This document shows, piece by piece, positions 1 to 7,771 of a stretch of DNA of 41,969 nucleotides. The stretch's first letter is position 1. Every line of letters starts with the position of its first letter. The stretch lies in the NCBI RefSeq assembly GCF_013372625.1, contig NZ_JABXFD010000407.1, positions 1 through 41,969 of the forward strand. Reading direction: 5' to 3'. The stretch comes from Actinomadura sp. BRA 177 (lineage in GTDB: Bacteria; Actinomycetota; Actinomycetes; Streptosporangiales; Streptosporangiaceae). A model generated the notes under the pieces. The model was not told where the DNA came from. It ran no database searches and was given only the letters and a program-made list of their open reading frames with translations. The position numbers and the translations under genes were made by a program.

Positions 1-70
1 GCGTCAGCCCGAGCGGCGCCGACGCGTCGCTGCGGCCGCGGCCGCGCGTCGGCGCCGCTCGGGCTGACGC
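1..70. repeat. Perfect 26-bp inverted repeat at the window edge
   Basis: Bases 1-26 are the exact reverse complement of bases 45-70, with an 18-base loop (27-44) that itself contains the palindrome CGGCCGCGGCCG. The right arm is ordinary LuxR coding sequence (PLGLTP), so the left arm reads as a fold-back copy of it. It could be a contig-end assembly artefact or a real snap-back rearrangement. Confidence 0.9.
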
Positions 71-270
71 CCCGCGAGTTCGAGGTGCTGCGCCTGGTCG
101 CCGAGGGACGCAGCAACCGCGACATCGCCGAGGCGCTGTTCATCTCGGTGAAGACGGCCAGCGTCCACGTGTCGAACATCCTCGGCAAGCTGGACGTGGC
201 GAGCCGCGGCGAGGCCGCCGCCACCGCCCACCGCCTCGCCCTCTTCGCCACCCCGAAGACACGCGCCTGA
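1..270 (+). CDS. LuxR-type response regulator, C-terminal DNA-binding part (5' partial)
   Basis: The frame is open from base 1 and stops at 270, so the receiver domain lies outside the window. The readable part is a LuxR/FixJ/NarL helix-turn-helix: LTPREFEVLRLVAEGRSN, then DIAEALFISVKTASVHVSNI with the usual recognition helix, ending in an Ala-rich tail. The family binds DNA as the output domain of two-component systems or of large ATP-dependent LuxR regulators. The first 17 or so codons are the reverse complement of the bases that follow (inverted repeat 1-70) and do not look like natural LuxR linker, so the true N-terminal side may be misassembled or rearranged. Family assignment is firm; the partner kinase is unknown. 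Confidence 0.85.
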   Translation, partial: ASARAAPTRRCGRGRASAPLGLTPREFEVLRLVAEGRSNRDIAEALFISVKTASVHVSNILGKLDVASRGEAAATAHRLALFATPKTRA

Positions 271-278
271 CCCACAGC

Positions 279-304
279 GAGCCTGACCCACTGCGGGTCG
301 GCTC
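279..304 (+). terminator. GC-rich hairpin after the LuxR-type gene
   Basis: GAGCC and GACCC (279-289, with one bulged T) pair with GGGTC and GGCTC (295-304) around a five-base loop, eight bases after the stop codon. There is no U tract, which is common in actinomycete terminators. Position and stem support a terminator only moderately. Confidence 0.4.
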
Positions 305-575
305 CCCGCGGGCCCGTTCCACCGCGGGCCTGTTCCGCGACGGGCCGGCCTATCGCGGGGCCTGATTCGGTGGCGGGGGGCCTCCCCTCCCGGGTCCCCC
401 GCCCCGAACCGTCGGACCACACGGGAACTTGGTGGCCGGCCGTCCGGGGCGCGTCCCGCGGGAGCAGGCGGTGCTTCTCCGTGCGGAGAGGCGGTCCGCG
501 GCCCGTCCGGCCACTGCCCAGTGTCGTGCTCGCGGGGCCCCTGAGGTGCGCGAGACATACCGTTCGGGGCGACAG
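305..575. other. Non-coding stretch between convergent genes
   Basis: This is very GC-rich sequence with several short complementary GC blocks (for example around 305-355). The open frames here are Arg/Pro/Gly-rich on both strands, lack ribosome-binding sites, and show the composition of non-coding high-GC DNA. I see no gene or promoter. Confidence 0.6.
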
Positions 576-622
576 AAAAAAGCGACGGTGACGGGCCGTG
601 TTCCGTGACCCGTCACCGTCGC
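576..622 (-). terminator. Rho-independent terminator of the methyltransferase gene
   Basis: A perfect 14-bp stem (582-595 with 609-622, GCGACGGTGACGGG and its complement) encloses a 13-base loop. On the minus strand it is followed directly by six T residues (576-581 complement). It lies 12 bases past the stop codon of the methyltransferase gene. Confidence 0.9.
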
Positions 623-634
623 CGAAAGCGCAGG

Positions 635-1456
635 TCAGCGCGGGACGCGCGCCACGCAGAGGACCGTCTGCCCGAACGGCGGCTTCACGACCCGCTCGAT
701 GGTGCGGGTCAGCGGCACGACCGTCCGGTCGTAGATCTTGACGAGCTTCGGGTCGGGGTAGCCGGCGCCGCCGCGGCGGACCGCGAACCACCAGGCGATC
801 CCGCCGAGGAAGTTGATCGGCTTCAGCACCTCGGGGACGAGCCCCGCCTCCCGGACGGACGCCTCCAGCGTCTTCGGCGTGTACCGGGTGACGTGCCCGA
901 CCTTGCGGTCGAAGTCGCCGTAGAGCTGCATGTAGCCGGGCACCCAGATGACGATGCGGCCGCCGGGCTCGGTGACGGACGCGAGGTCGCGCAGCGCCTG
1001 CACGTCGTCCTTGATGTGCTCCAGGACGTTCATCATCACGACCGTGTCGACCTTCTGCCGGATCTCGATGTCGGCCGGCAGGGCCAGGTCGATGACCTCG
1101 ACGTCGTCGTTGCCGTCGTAGCGCTTGCGCAGCTCGCCGACGCAGTACGGGTCGTTGTCGCTGACGACGAGGTAGTCGAGGCGTCCGGCGAACTGCTCGG
1201 AGAAGTGCCCGAGGCCGGAGCCGACCTCCAGCATCGACCGGCCCACGTGCGGCGCGACGGTCTCGTACTCGTACTTGCGGTAGTTGCGGGCCTCGTCCCC
1301 GCCCAGATGGTTCTCCAGCGCGCCCTCCCCGGCGGCCGGCTGGACCACGTCCCCGCCGGGTGCCGGCCCGGCGGCCGGTGCGGCCTTCTTCGGGCCGCTG
1401 CCGAGGAGGTTGAGGAGGGTGCCTGCGATGGACTTCTTCTGACCAGGTGACTGCAT
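635..1456 (-). CDS. Class I SAM-dependent methyltransferase
   Basis: A 273-residue protein with a Rossmann-type methyltransferase core. Motif I is LEVGSGLGHFSEQF (residues 76-89), the acidic end of strand 2 is VVSDNDP (97-103), and NVLEHIKDD (143-151) is the usual post-II/motif IV segment. GHVTRYTPKTL follows, a signature I associate with ubiE/Methyltransf_11-type enzymes near glycan and lipid genes. The first 50 residues are a Lys/Ala/Pro/Gly-rich tail with no signal peptide. The start is the ATG at 1456, with GGGAAG close upstream. It is transcribed alone: 175 bases separate it from the acyl-CoA dehydrogenase gene upstream, and a strong terminator follows. The substrate cannot be read from the sequence. 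Confidence 0.85.
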   Translation of the reverse strand: MQSPGQKKSIAGTLLNLLGSGPKKAAPAAGPAPGGDVVQPAAGEGALENHLGGDEARNYRKYEYETVAPHVGRSMLEVGSGLGHFSEQFAGRLDYLVVSDNDPYCVGELRKRYDGNDDVEVIDLALPADIEIRQKVDTVVMMNVLEHIKDDVQALRDLASVTEPGGRIVIWVPGYMQLYGDFDRKVGHVTRYTPKTLEASVREAGLVPEVLKPINFLGGIAWWFAVRRGGAGYPDPKLVKIYDRTVVPLTRTIERVVKPPFGQTVLCVARVPR

Positions 1457-1631
1457 ACTTCCCGCTCGCTGGGTGCGTTGGCGTTCGGCTTCTCGTTCGC
1501 CGGATCGAAGACCTGGCCCGTGCGGGGCGCGTCCGATCTCAGGCGCGAAGGTCGGGTCAGTCTATCCATGCGTGCACGCCGGACGGCCCGCAGTGACCGC
1601 GCCGTCCGCACCCGTCCGGTGTGTCGCCTGC

Positions 1632-3566
1632 TCAGCCGATCGTCCGGTGCACGGACTCCTTCTCGCTCGCGCCCGGTTCGGACGGCGCGATCCACGGCCC
1701 CGGGATGGACGGGTCGAGGACGCCCTCCTCCACCCAGGCGAAGTCGCCGGCGAGGACGGCCCGCGCCAGCTTCACGTCCATCGCGTCGGTGTTGCGCCAC
1801 AGCCCGTCGAACAGCTCCTCGACGCGGACGTGCGCCTGCCGGCAGAACGCGTCGGCGAGCAGCAGTGCCGACTTGCCGGGCGCCCCGCTCCCGAGGCCGC
1901 CCGCCGCCGAGGCGTCGGCGTGGGCGCGGACGCACACCGCGCTCATCGCGTACAGCTCGGCGCCGATGTCGACCATCCGGCCGAGGAACCCCTGCTTGCG
2001 CTCCAGGCCGCCCTGCCAGCGTCCCGCCGCGTAGAAGATCGACCGGGCCAGCTTGCGGGACGCCCGCTCGACGTACCGCAGGTGCTTGGCGAGCGGCCCG
2101 AACTCGGCGTAGGAGTTCGGCCGCTGCCCGGCGCCGGTGACGAGCGTCGGCAGCCAGCGCGCGTAGAACCCGCCCGCCTTCGCCGCCGCGCGCGCCTTCT
2201 GCCCGGTGGACGCGTCCGGATCGATGATGTCACCGGCCACCGACAGATGCGCGTCGACCGCCTCGCGCGCGATCAGCAGGTGCATGATCTCGGTGGAGCC
2301 CTCGAAGATCCGGTTGATGCGCAGGTCCCGCACCAGCTGCTCCACGGGCACGCCGCGCTCGCCGCGCGCCGCGAGCGACTCGGCGGTCTCGTAGCCGCGC
2401 CCGCCGCGCACCTGCATCAGCTCGTCCGCGGCCTGGCACGCCATCTCCGACGACCACAGCTTCGCCAGGGCCGCCTCGATCCGGATGTCGTTGCGCTCGT
2501 CGTCCGCCAGCTGGCTGGACAGGTCGAGCAGCGCCTCCATCGCGTAGGCGGTCGCCGAGATGAACGCGATCTTGCGGGACACGGCCTCGTGCTCGCCGAC
2601 CGGCCGGCCCCACTGCACCCGCTCCTTCGACCACTCGCGCGCGATCTTGGCGGCCCACTTGCCGCTCGCCGCGCACATCGCGGGCAGCGACAGCCGCCCG
2701 GTGTTCAGCGTGGTGAGCGCGATCTTGAGGCCCGCGCCCTCCTTGCCGATCAGATTGGCCTTCGGGACGCGGACGTCGTGGAACCTGGTCACACCGTTCT
2801 CGATGCCGCGCAGCCCCATGAACGCGTTGCGGTTCTCGACCGTGATGCCGGGCGTGCCCATGTCCACGACGAACGCCGAGATTCCGCCGCGGTGGCCGTC
2901 CGACTTCGGGACGCGCGCCATCACGACGACGAGGTCGGCGATGACGCCGTTCGTCGTCCACAGCTTGACGCCGTTGAGGACGTAGTCGTCGCCGTCCGGG
3001 ACGGCGGTGGCGCGCAGCCGGGCCGGATCCGAGCCGACGTCGGGCTCGGTCAGCAGGAACGCGCTGACCTGCCTGGCGCAGCGCGGCAGCCACTCGTCCT
3101 TCTGCTCCTGTGTGCCGAACTGCTTGACCGGCTGCGGGACGCCGATCGACTGGTGCGCCGACAGCAGCGCACCGAGCGCGGGCGACACCGACCCGGCGAC
3201 CATCAGCGCCCGTCCGTAATACAACTGGCTGAGCCCGAGACCGCCGTATTTCTCCGGAATCTTCATCCCGAGGGCGCCGAGGTCGCGCAGCCCCTGGAGC
3301 ACCTCGTCCGGGATGCGCGACTCGCGCTCGATCAGCGCCCCGTCCACCCGGGTCGCGCAGAACTCGGTCAGCCGGGCGAGGAACTCCTCGCCCTTGCGCC
3401 GCGGCTCCCCTTCCGGACGCGGGTGCGGGTGGATCAGGTCGAGCCGGAAATCCCCGAGGAAGAGTTGCTTGCCGAAGCTCGGCAGCGTCCACTCGGTCTC
3501 GCGTGCCTCTTCGGCGACCTTCCGGGCCGTGCGCTCGTCAACATGCGTGTGCGTCTGCTGGCTCAT
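1632..3566 (-). CDS. Long-form acyl-CoA dehydrogenase
   Basis: A 644-residue flavoprotein of the acyl-CoA dehydrogenase family, which oxidises an acyl-CoA to the 2-enoyl-CoA with FAD. The flavin/substrate segment LLTEPDVGSD is at about 171-180, KLWTTNG at 201-207, QVRGGRGY at 385-392, and the catalytic glutamate is in RIFEGSTEI (Glu422). Ordinary family members are near 380-400 residues. This one has an N-terminal extension of about 60 and a C-terminal helical extension of about 190, like the VLCAD/ACAD9 group. I chose the ATG at 3566 because homology-like sequence begins there; the frame runs 39 codons further upstream without motif or ribosome-binding site. It is divergent from an IclR regulator, its likely controller. 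Chain-length specificity is unknown. Confidence 0.9.
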   Translation of the reverse strand: MSQQTHTHVDERTARKVAEEARETEWTLPSFGKQLFLGDFRLDLIHPHPRPEGEPRRKGEEFLARLTEFCATRVDGALIERESRIPDEVLQGLRDLGALGMKIPEKYGGLGLSQLYYGRALMVAGSVSPALGALLSAHQSIGVPQPVKQFGTQEQKDEWLPRCARQVSAFLLTEPDVGSDPARLRATAVPDGDDYVLNGVKLWTTNGVIADLVVVMARVPKSDGHRGGISAFVVDMGTPGITVENRNAFMGLRGIENGVTRFHDVRVPKANLIGKEGAGLKIALTTLNTGRLSLPAMCAASGKWAAKIAREWSKERVQWGRPVGEHEAVSRKIAFISATAYAMEALLDLSSQLADDERNDIRIEAALAKLWSSEMACQAADELMQVRGGRGYETAESLAARGERGVPVEQLVRDLRINRIFEGSTEIMHLLIAREAVDAHLSVAGDIIDPDASTGQKARAAAKAGGFYARWLPTLVTGAGQRPNSYAEFGPLAKHLRYVERASRKLARSIFYAAGRWQGGLERKQGFLGRMVDIGAELYAMSAVCVRAHADASAAGGLGSGAPGKSALLLADAFCRQAHVRVEELFDGLWRNTDAMDVKLARAVLAGDFAWVEEGVLDPSIPGPWIAPSEPGASEKESVHRTIG

Positions 3567-3576
3567 GCTGATCGCA

Positions 3577-3656
3577 TTTCCCGTGGCCGGATCGGGAAAC
3601 CACGCCCGACCGGGCGTCCGGAAGTGATCCAATGGACGGACGTCGACCGGATCGGG
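3577..3656. promoter_or_regulatory. Divergent promoter region with palindrome and direct repeat
   Basis: The 104-bp gap between the acyl-CoA dehydrogenase and IclR genes holds a perfect palindrome, TTTCCCG-N9-CGGGAAA (3577-3583 and 3593-3599). It also holds a 10-bp direct repeat, CCGGATCGGG, at 3587-3596 and 3647-3656, with a 60-bp period (about six helical turns). IclR regulators usually bind palindromic sites in such gaps, so these are candidate operators. Confidence 0.5.
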
Positions 3657-3670
3657 GTTCGCCGCGCGCC

Positions 3671-4423
3671 ATGGGTGAGTCACGCAAACCCACGCTCATC
3701 GCCTCGGTACAGCGCGCCCTCCACCTCATGGAGACGGTGGCGTCGCACCCGAACGGCGCCCCCGCCAAGCAACTCGCCCGCGAGGCGAAGTTGCCGCTCG
3801 CCACCACGTACCACCTACTGCGCACCCTCGCGCACGAGGGCTACGCGACCCGGCTGCCGGACGGCGCCTGGCTGCTCGGCGAGCGCGTCGAGATGCTGCA
3901 CGGCCAGAGCCGGACGCAGCAACTCCTCGCCCGCCTGCGTCCCACCCTCGTCGAGCTGCGCGACGATTTGGGCGTCGCGGCCTATTTCGGCATGCACGTG
4001 GACGACGAGATCCGCCTCATCGACATCGCCGACGGCCCCCGCACACCCCGCGTCGACCTGCGGGTCGGCTTCGAGGACGCCGCGCACGCCACCGCGATCG
4101 GCAAGTGCGTGCTGAGCCAGTTCGACGAAGCGCACCGCCGCGACTACCTGTCCCGGCACCCCTTGGTCGACCTGACCCCGCACACCATCACCGAGCCGGG
4201 CCGGCTGCTCCGCTCGCTCGCCCCACCCGCCGCCCTCCACTTCGACCGCGAGGAGTACGCCCTCGGCACCGGCTGCGCCGCCGTCCCGGTAACGAACGCG
4301 GCAGGCTCCGTCGTAGGCGCCCTGGCCATCTCCTGCCGCCCGGCCAAACTCCCCAGAATCGAAAAATCAGCCCACCGCCTCCGCGCCATAGCCGACCGAA
4401 TCCAACGAGCCCTAACCCTCTGA
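3671..4423 (+). CDS. IclR-family transcriptional regulator
   Basis: A 250-residue protein with an N-terminal winged helix (about residues 8-65: TLIASVQRALHLME, then KQLAREAKLPLATTYHLLRT) and a C-terminal IclR effector-binding domain ending in GTGCAAVPVTNAAGSVVGAL. The family senses small aromatic or organic acids and usually controls a neighbouring catabolic gene. Here that neighbour is the divergent acyl-CoA dehydrogenase gene, so regulation of acyl-CoA or fatty acid breakdown is inferred. The start is the ATG at 3671, because sequence upstream in the same frame is not family-like. GC bias falls in the last 60 bases, where codons such as ATA and CTA appear. Confidence 0.9.
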   Translation: MGESRKPTLIASVQRALHLMETVASHPNGAPAKQLAREAKLPLATTYHLLRTLAHEGYATRLPDGAWLLGERVEMLHGQSRTQQLLARLRPTLVELRDDLGVAAYFGMHVDDEIRLIDIADGPRTPRVDLRVGFEDAAHATAIGKCVLSQFDEAHRRDYLSRHPLVDLTPHTITEPGRLLRSLAPPAALHFDREEYALGTGCAAVPVTNAAGSVVGALAISCRPAKLPRIEKSAHRLRAIADRIQRALTL

Positions 4424-4449
4424 CCAACGAGGCGAACTCGTCCGCGATC

Positions 4450-4659
4450 TCAGCGCTTGTAGCGGTGCTGGAGAAACCGGATGCCGACCAGGACGGTCGC
4501 CAGCAACGCCGAGAAAGCCAAGACGCCCCCGACCGGACCAATGCTGCCTCCCATTACCAGGCGAGCCGCCAAGGCGGCCACAAAAGCGGTGGCAAAGGTA
4601 GCGAACCAGTCACGGAAAATCCGGTAGGCGACAGTCGGTCGGTCCATCTGATCAGCCAT
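4450..4659 (-). CDS. Small two-helix membrane protein, function unknown
   Basis: A 69-residue protein starting MADQMDRPTVAYRIFRDW, with two hydrophobic helices (about 18-36 and 42-60) and a basic end, RFLQHRYKR. The ATG at 4659 has a good ribosome-binding site (AGGTGA, eight bases upstream), better than the in-frame ATG 19 codons earlier. It converges with the IclR gene. I recognise no family; a small integral membrane protein is all that can be said. Confidence 0.6.
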   Translation of the reverse strand: MADQMDRPTVAYRIFRDWFATFATAFVAALAARLVMGGSIGPVGGVLAFSALLATVLVGIRFLQHRYKR

Positions 4660-4896
4660 GTGATCACCTGCAAAGTCAAGGAAGATCGGGCAGAAAGGGT
4701 AGCGGTGCGTGGGCAAATGATCTACAGCGGCCCTTCGTCGATGTCAACCCATGTCAATGCTCGCCGAGCGACGCGTAGATCATCCGTATGGTTGGCGTGA
4801 CTGACAGCGATGTAGATCACAAAAATCCGGTCAGTGGTCATCTTTCCTCTGATTGATCTTCAGTCTACGTTTAGGGTGCCTTAGGCGGACTTTATC
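4660..4896. promoter_or_regulatory. AT-richer intergenic region with inverted GTAGATCA repeats
   Basis: This stretch has visibly lower GC than its surroundings. ATGATCTAC (4717-4725) is the inverse of GTAGATCAT (4775-4783), and a near copy GTAGATCAC lies at 4812-4820. ATGTCAA occurs twice (4741, 4751). It lies upstream of the small membrane protein gene and could hold its promoter and an operator; no regulator is adjacent. Confidence 0.4.
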
Positions 4897-5268
4897 TTGG
4901 GAGGCCACAGTGCGCTTCCAGGCTGGCTGGGGCTCGTCGTTTCAGTCATCAGTTGTCGACAGAACGTGTCGACGCATCCCAGATGCTTGCGCCGGAAGAC
5001 GGTCTTGAACGCGATCTACGCCGAGTCGGTCCAGGATCACGAGTTCGCCGACGAGACATTGCGGTTGATGAACGTCATGCAGCGACGGAACTGCAATGCG
5101 CACCCGGCGCAGTACTGGCAGTTCTCTGAATACGGTGCCGGCTACCCGATTGATCGCCAAGCACAGTGGACTCGTCGCCGACGCTCGCGACTGGGGGACA
5201 CCAGAGGACGCACGGGTGGTCCAATGCGATCCGGTGAAGAGCCCGAAGAGACGAAATCGCTGCAGTGA
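4897..5268 (+). CDS. Doubtful hypothetical protein or gene remnant
   Basis: An open frame of 123 codons. Only its middle (about 4995-5165) looks coding, with GC-rich third positions and a plausible protein: TVLNAIYAESVQDHEFADET, then LRLMNVMQRRNCNAHPAQYW. The first 30 codons and the Arg-rich tail look like non-coding translation. I recognise no family. It could be a remnant of a larger gene, with the adjacent AT-richer DNA marking an old insertion. The stretch 4660-5320 holds nothing else that I can support. Confidence 0.25.
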   Translation: MGGHSALPGWLGLVVSVISCRQNVSTHPRCLRRKTVLNAIYAESVQDHEFADETLRLMNVMQRRNCNAHPAQYWQFSEYGAGYPIDRQAQWTRRRRSRLGDTRGRTGGPMRSGEEPEETKSLQ

Positions 5269-5299
5269 AGCCGCGTGCGGCTTGTGAATCTAAAAAGAG

Positions 5300-5313
5300 C
5301 ACCCATACGGGTG
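5300..5313 (+). promoter_or_regulatory. Hairpin over the ribosome-binding site of the secreted protein gene
   Basis: CACCC-ATAC-GGGTG forms a five-bp stem with a tetraloop. Its right arm contains the only Shine-Dalgarno-like sequence (GGGTGA) upstream of the ATG at 5321. Initiation at the in-frame ATG at 5348, preceded by AAGGAA, would avoid it. Confidence 0.35.
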
Positions 5314-5320
5314 ACCGCTG

Positions 5321-6394
5321 ATGAAAGTGAAGGAATTGAGTTCGAAAATGAGGAATGCGGTGTCGGTCGTGATGGGTGGCGGGGTGCTGGCGGTGGCGCT
5401 GGCCGCCTCTCCGGTGCAGGCGGCGGAGGCGGCGATTCCGCAGCGGATCGTGGTCGATCCGGTGGCGGTGCAGAACTGGGACGCCGACATCACGGTGACC
5501 GGGCGGGTGCAGCAGGATCGTGGCGCCGGATGGGTGGCGGCACCCGCCGGTCTGGTCGTGCACTTCGACAGCCCGGACGGGCAGCTCCAGGTGACGGCCA
5601 CGGTGCAGGCCAGCGGCCGGTTCAGCGCGACGTTCTACCCGGGGCCGGGGAACATTATCGCGCGAGTGGCCGGCTACGGGCAGGTCACCGAGACCTCGGC
5701 GCGGGTCCTCGGCTGGATCAGCCGGCTGTACATCGACCACGCGCTGGGTGATCAGGAGACCAATCCGGTCTACCCGCTTCGTGGAAAGACCATTGAAGTT
5801 CGGCGAACGCTGAAGGCGGTGCGCGGTGAGGTCCTTCCCTCGCGCAAGGTGACATTGTGGTGGGCGCCCAAGGGAACCTCCGGCTATCCGAAGACGGGGT
5901 GGAAACAGGTCGGTTCGGGCACGACCGATGCCAAGGGCCGGGTGAAGATCAAGGCGACCGCGTGGACGGCCGGATGGCTGCGCACCGTTTTCGCCGGTGA
6001 CGCCACCTACACCAACGTCGAGTCGGGCTACCCGTTCCGCGTGTACTACAAGACCGGCATCGCCAGCTTCAACGCCTCCCCAGAACCGGCACGGAAGGGC
6101 CAGTACCTGACGATCAAGGGCCGGTTGATGCGCTGGACGTCCTCGGGCGGCTGGCAGCCGATCAAGGGCAAGTGGGTCAGCGCGAAGTACCGCCTCAAGG
6201 GACAGACGACCTTGCGGACGCCGTCCTGCACCAACGGCGGAGACGCGACCAGCTCGACCGGCTGGTTCCAGATGAAGTGCAAGACGTCGGCCGACGCCAC
6301 CTGGATGGCCTACTACCTCAGCCCCTACGCCGCACCTGACACGAGCAAGACCGATTTCCCCGCGCAGGCCACCGACTACGTCGACGTCCGCTGA
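5321..6394 (+). CDS. Secreted protein with Ig-like repeat domains
   Basis: A 357-residue protein with a Sec signal peptide: basic start, hydrophobic core VVMGGGVLAVALAASPVQA, and probable cleavage near AQA/AEA. After it come about three beta-rich Ig-like modules (roughly 40-130, 135-235 and 245-355), recognisable from recurring RVQQDRGAGW, GTTDAKGRVKIKATAWTAGW and LMRWTSSGGWQPIKGK patterns. Similar multi-module exported proteins are common in actinomycetes and mostly uncharacterised. There is no lipobox, LPXTG sorting motif or catalytic motif, so it is probably released or loosely wall-bound. The ATG at 5348 is an alternative start with a better-placed ribosome-binding site, and it also gives a valid signal peptide. 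The gene stands alone, between a weakly coding region and a strong terminator. Confidence 0.8.
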   Translation: MKVKELSSKMRNAVSVVMGGGVLAVALAASPVQAAEAAIPQRIVVDPVAVQNWDADITVTGRVQQDRGAGWVAAPAGLVVHFDSPDGQLQVTATVQASGRFSATFYPGPGNIIARVAGYGQVTETSARVLGWISRLYIDHALGDQETNPVYPLRGKTIEVRRTLKAVRGEVLPSRKVTLWWAPKGTSGYPKTGWKQVGSGTTDAKGRVKIKATAWTAGWLRTVFAGDATYTNVESGYPFRVYYKTGIASFNASPEPARKGQYLTIKGRLMRWTSSGGWQPIKGKWVSAKYRLKGQTTLRTPSCTNGGDATSSTGWFQMKCKTSADATWMAYYLSPYAAPDTSKTDFPAQATDYVDVR

Positions 6395-6635
6395 CCGAAT
6401 AGAGCCCGTGTATCCGCCCGGTCAGTGACCGTGCTGTGGCAGCCGTGGTGCCTTCCACAGCAATAAGGTGTCCGTGAAAGGTGTGTTGCGTACCTCTTAA
6501 TGAGGTTTGTCAGCGGCTTTCGGCTGATCCGACGGTCCTCGAAAAGCGTGCGGACATGCGCGGCGTGGACGATGTCGCCGATCCTGTTGGGCTGAGGGTG
6601 GTCTTCCCGCTGTCAACGTGCTGAGCGAAGACGAC
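6395..6635. other. 3' intergenic region of the secreted protein gene
   Basis: No credible gene lies here. A six-bp hairpin (CTGTGG 6434-6439 with CCACAG 6455-6460) sits 40 bases past the stop codon and may be a first, weak terminator ahead of the strong one at 6636-6679. Confidence 0.5.
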
Positions 6636-6679
6636 CTCGTCCCGTGAGCGTCGGCTAATGCCGGTGCTCACGGGACGAG
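6636..6679. terminator. Strong bidirectional terminator hairpin
   Basis: A perfect 14-bp stem (CTCGTCCCGTGAGC 6636-6649 with its complement 6666-6679) has a 16-base loop that can fold further (CGGC-TAAT-GCCG). It lies between the convergent secreted-protein and DUF4287 genes and could serve both. There is no U tract on either strand. Confidence 0.8.
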
Positions 6680-6690
6680 ACCTAGGCGGC

Positions 6691-6900
6691 CTACTTCCTG
6701 CCGGCGAGGGTGTGGGCGACCAGGGCGTTGGCGTGGCCGTGGCCGAGGCCGTGTTCGGTCTTCAGCCAGGCGACGAGTTCCATGTGCTTGGTCAGGGGAG
6801 AGGCGTCGACGAGGTCGATCCACTCCTGGATCGGGCGGCCGTACTTCTTCTCGATCGCGGGGAAGTAGCTGGCGGGGTTGCCCTTGGCCGGTGTGCTCAT
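6691..6900 (-). CDS. DUF4287 domain protein
   Basis: A 69-residue protein consisting of one DUF4287 domain: a KGNPASYFPAIEKKYGRPIQ start, then HMELVAWLKTEHGLGHGHAN. The family is small and cytosolic, often encoded beside stress- or antibiotic-related enzymes, and its function is unknown. Its ATG overlaps the stop codon of the upstream alpha/beta hydrolase gene (ATGA), so the two are translationally coupled in one operon. Confidence 0.85.
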   Translation of the reverse strand: MSTPAKGNPASYFPAIEKKYGRPIQEWIDLVDASPLTKHMELVAWLKTEHGLGHGHANALVAHTLAGRK

Positions 6901-7748
6901 GCGCTGATGCTCCGTTCCGCTGGTGCGAAGGACGTATGGATGATCTCGGCGCTGGTGGCGGCGTCGAACGCCAGGCCCTGGTGGTCGCCGGGGAAGGCGA
7001 GTGGCTCGAGGCCGAGGTGCCGGGCCAGTATCCGGGCCGAACGGGTGCGAACGCCGTCGCCCGAGGCGGCCCCGATGCCGACGGCGACCGGTACGGGGCC
7101 GGAGCGCAGCGCGTCGATGTCGGGGACGAAGCGCAGCACGGGCAGCAGCACGTGGGACAGGAAGTAGTCGAGGTTGCCCTGGATGCGGCCCATCATCTCC
7201 AGCGCTTCGGGCGGCATTTGGGAGGGCATTGCGGGAGGAGCGCTGTTCTCCCCGTCGACGGTGGTGATGAACTTGCCCATCGCCGCGCCCGCGCCCTGGT
7301 CGCGGTAGGTGTCGTGGACGTCCTGGAACACCGTCCGCCAGTGCTCGCGGTCGGGCAGCAGTTCGGGGATCGGCGGTTCGTGCACGACGAGGGCGCGGAC
7401 CTGCTCGGGGTGGCGGGCCGCCAGGTCCAGGGCGGTGAGCGCGCCGCCGCTGTTGCCCAGCACGTAGGCCGGTTCGCCGCCCAGGGCGGCGAGCAGGTGG
7501 TGGGCGTCCAGGCTGAAGACCGCCACGTCCTGGTCGGCGGGCGGCCCCATCAGGGCGCTGCGCGACAGGCCGCGCTGGTCGTAGGTGACGACGGTGTAGC
7601 GGTCGGACAGGACCGTCGCCAACTCGGTCAACGCTCCGGCGTCGGCGGGCGCGCCGGGGATCATCAGCAGCAGCGGCCCGGTGCCCCGGACCTCGTAGTG
7701 CAGGCGTGCCCCCGGTACCTGGAGCGTTTGCGTCTCGACGTCGTTCAT
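6897..7748 (-). CDS. Alpha/beta hydrolase
   Basis: A 283-residue single-domain alpha/beta hydrolase. It has the oxyanion-side motif LLLMIPGAP (about 26-34), the strand-4 segment VVTYDQRGLSRS, the nucleophile elbow GNSGGA (Ser100), and the late histidine in FPGDHQG (His256). There is no signal peptide, so it acts in the cytosol. The substrate is unknown; the fold serves esterases, haloperoxidase-like and C-C hydrolases. It is the middle gene of a three-gene operon (RibD-like reductase, hydrolase, DUF4287), starting 23 bases after the reductase stop codon and overlapping the DUF4287 gene by four bases. Confidence 0.9.
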   Translation of the reverse strand: MNDVETQTLQVPGARLHYEVRGTGPLLLMIPGAPADAGALTELATVLSDRYTVVTYDQRGLSRSALMGPPADQDVAVFSLDAHHLLAALGGEPAYVLGNSGGALTALDLAARHPEQVRALVVHEPPIPELLPDREHWRTVFQDVHDTYRDQGAGAAMGKFITTVDGENSAPPAMPSQMPPEALEMMGRIQGNLDYFLSHVLLPVLRFVPDIDALRSGPVPVAVGIGAASGDGVRTRSARILARHLGLEPLAFPGDHQGLAFDAATSAEIIHTSFAPAERSISA

Positions 7749-7771
7749 GGTGTGTCTTCCGTTCTCGTTGG

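Noticed and set aside
1473..4115. Plus-strand open frame of 880 codons
   Set aside because: It is antisense to the acyl-CoA dehydrogenase gene, which has all family motifs. The frame is Arg/His/Val/Asp-rich, as mirror frames in high-GC DNA are, and it runs into the IclR gene in another frame.
4942..5160. Minus-strand 72-codon frame opposite the doubtful gene
   Set aside because: No ribosome-binding site, poor codon bias compared with the plus frame, no recognisable family.
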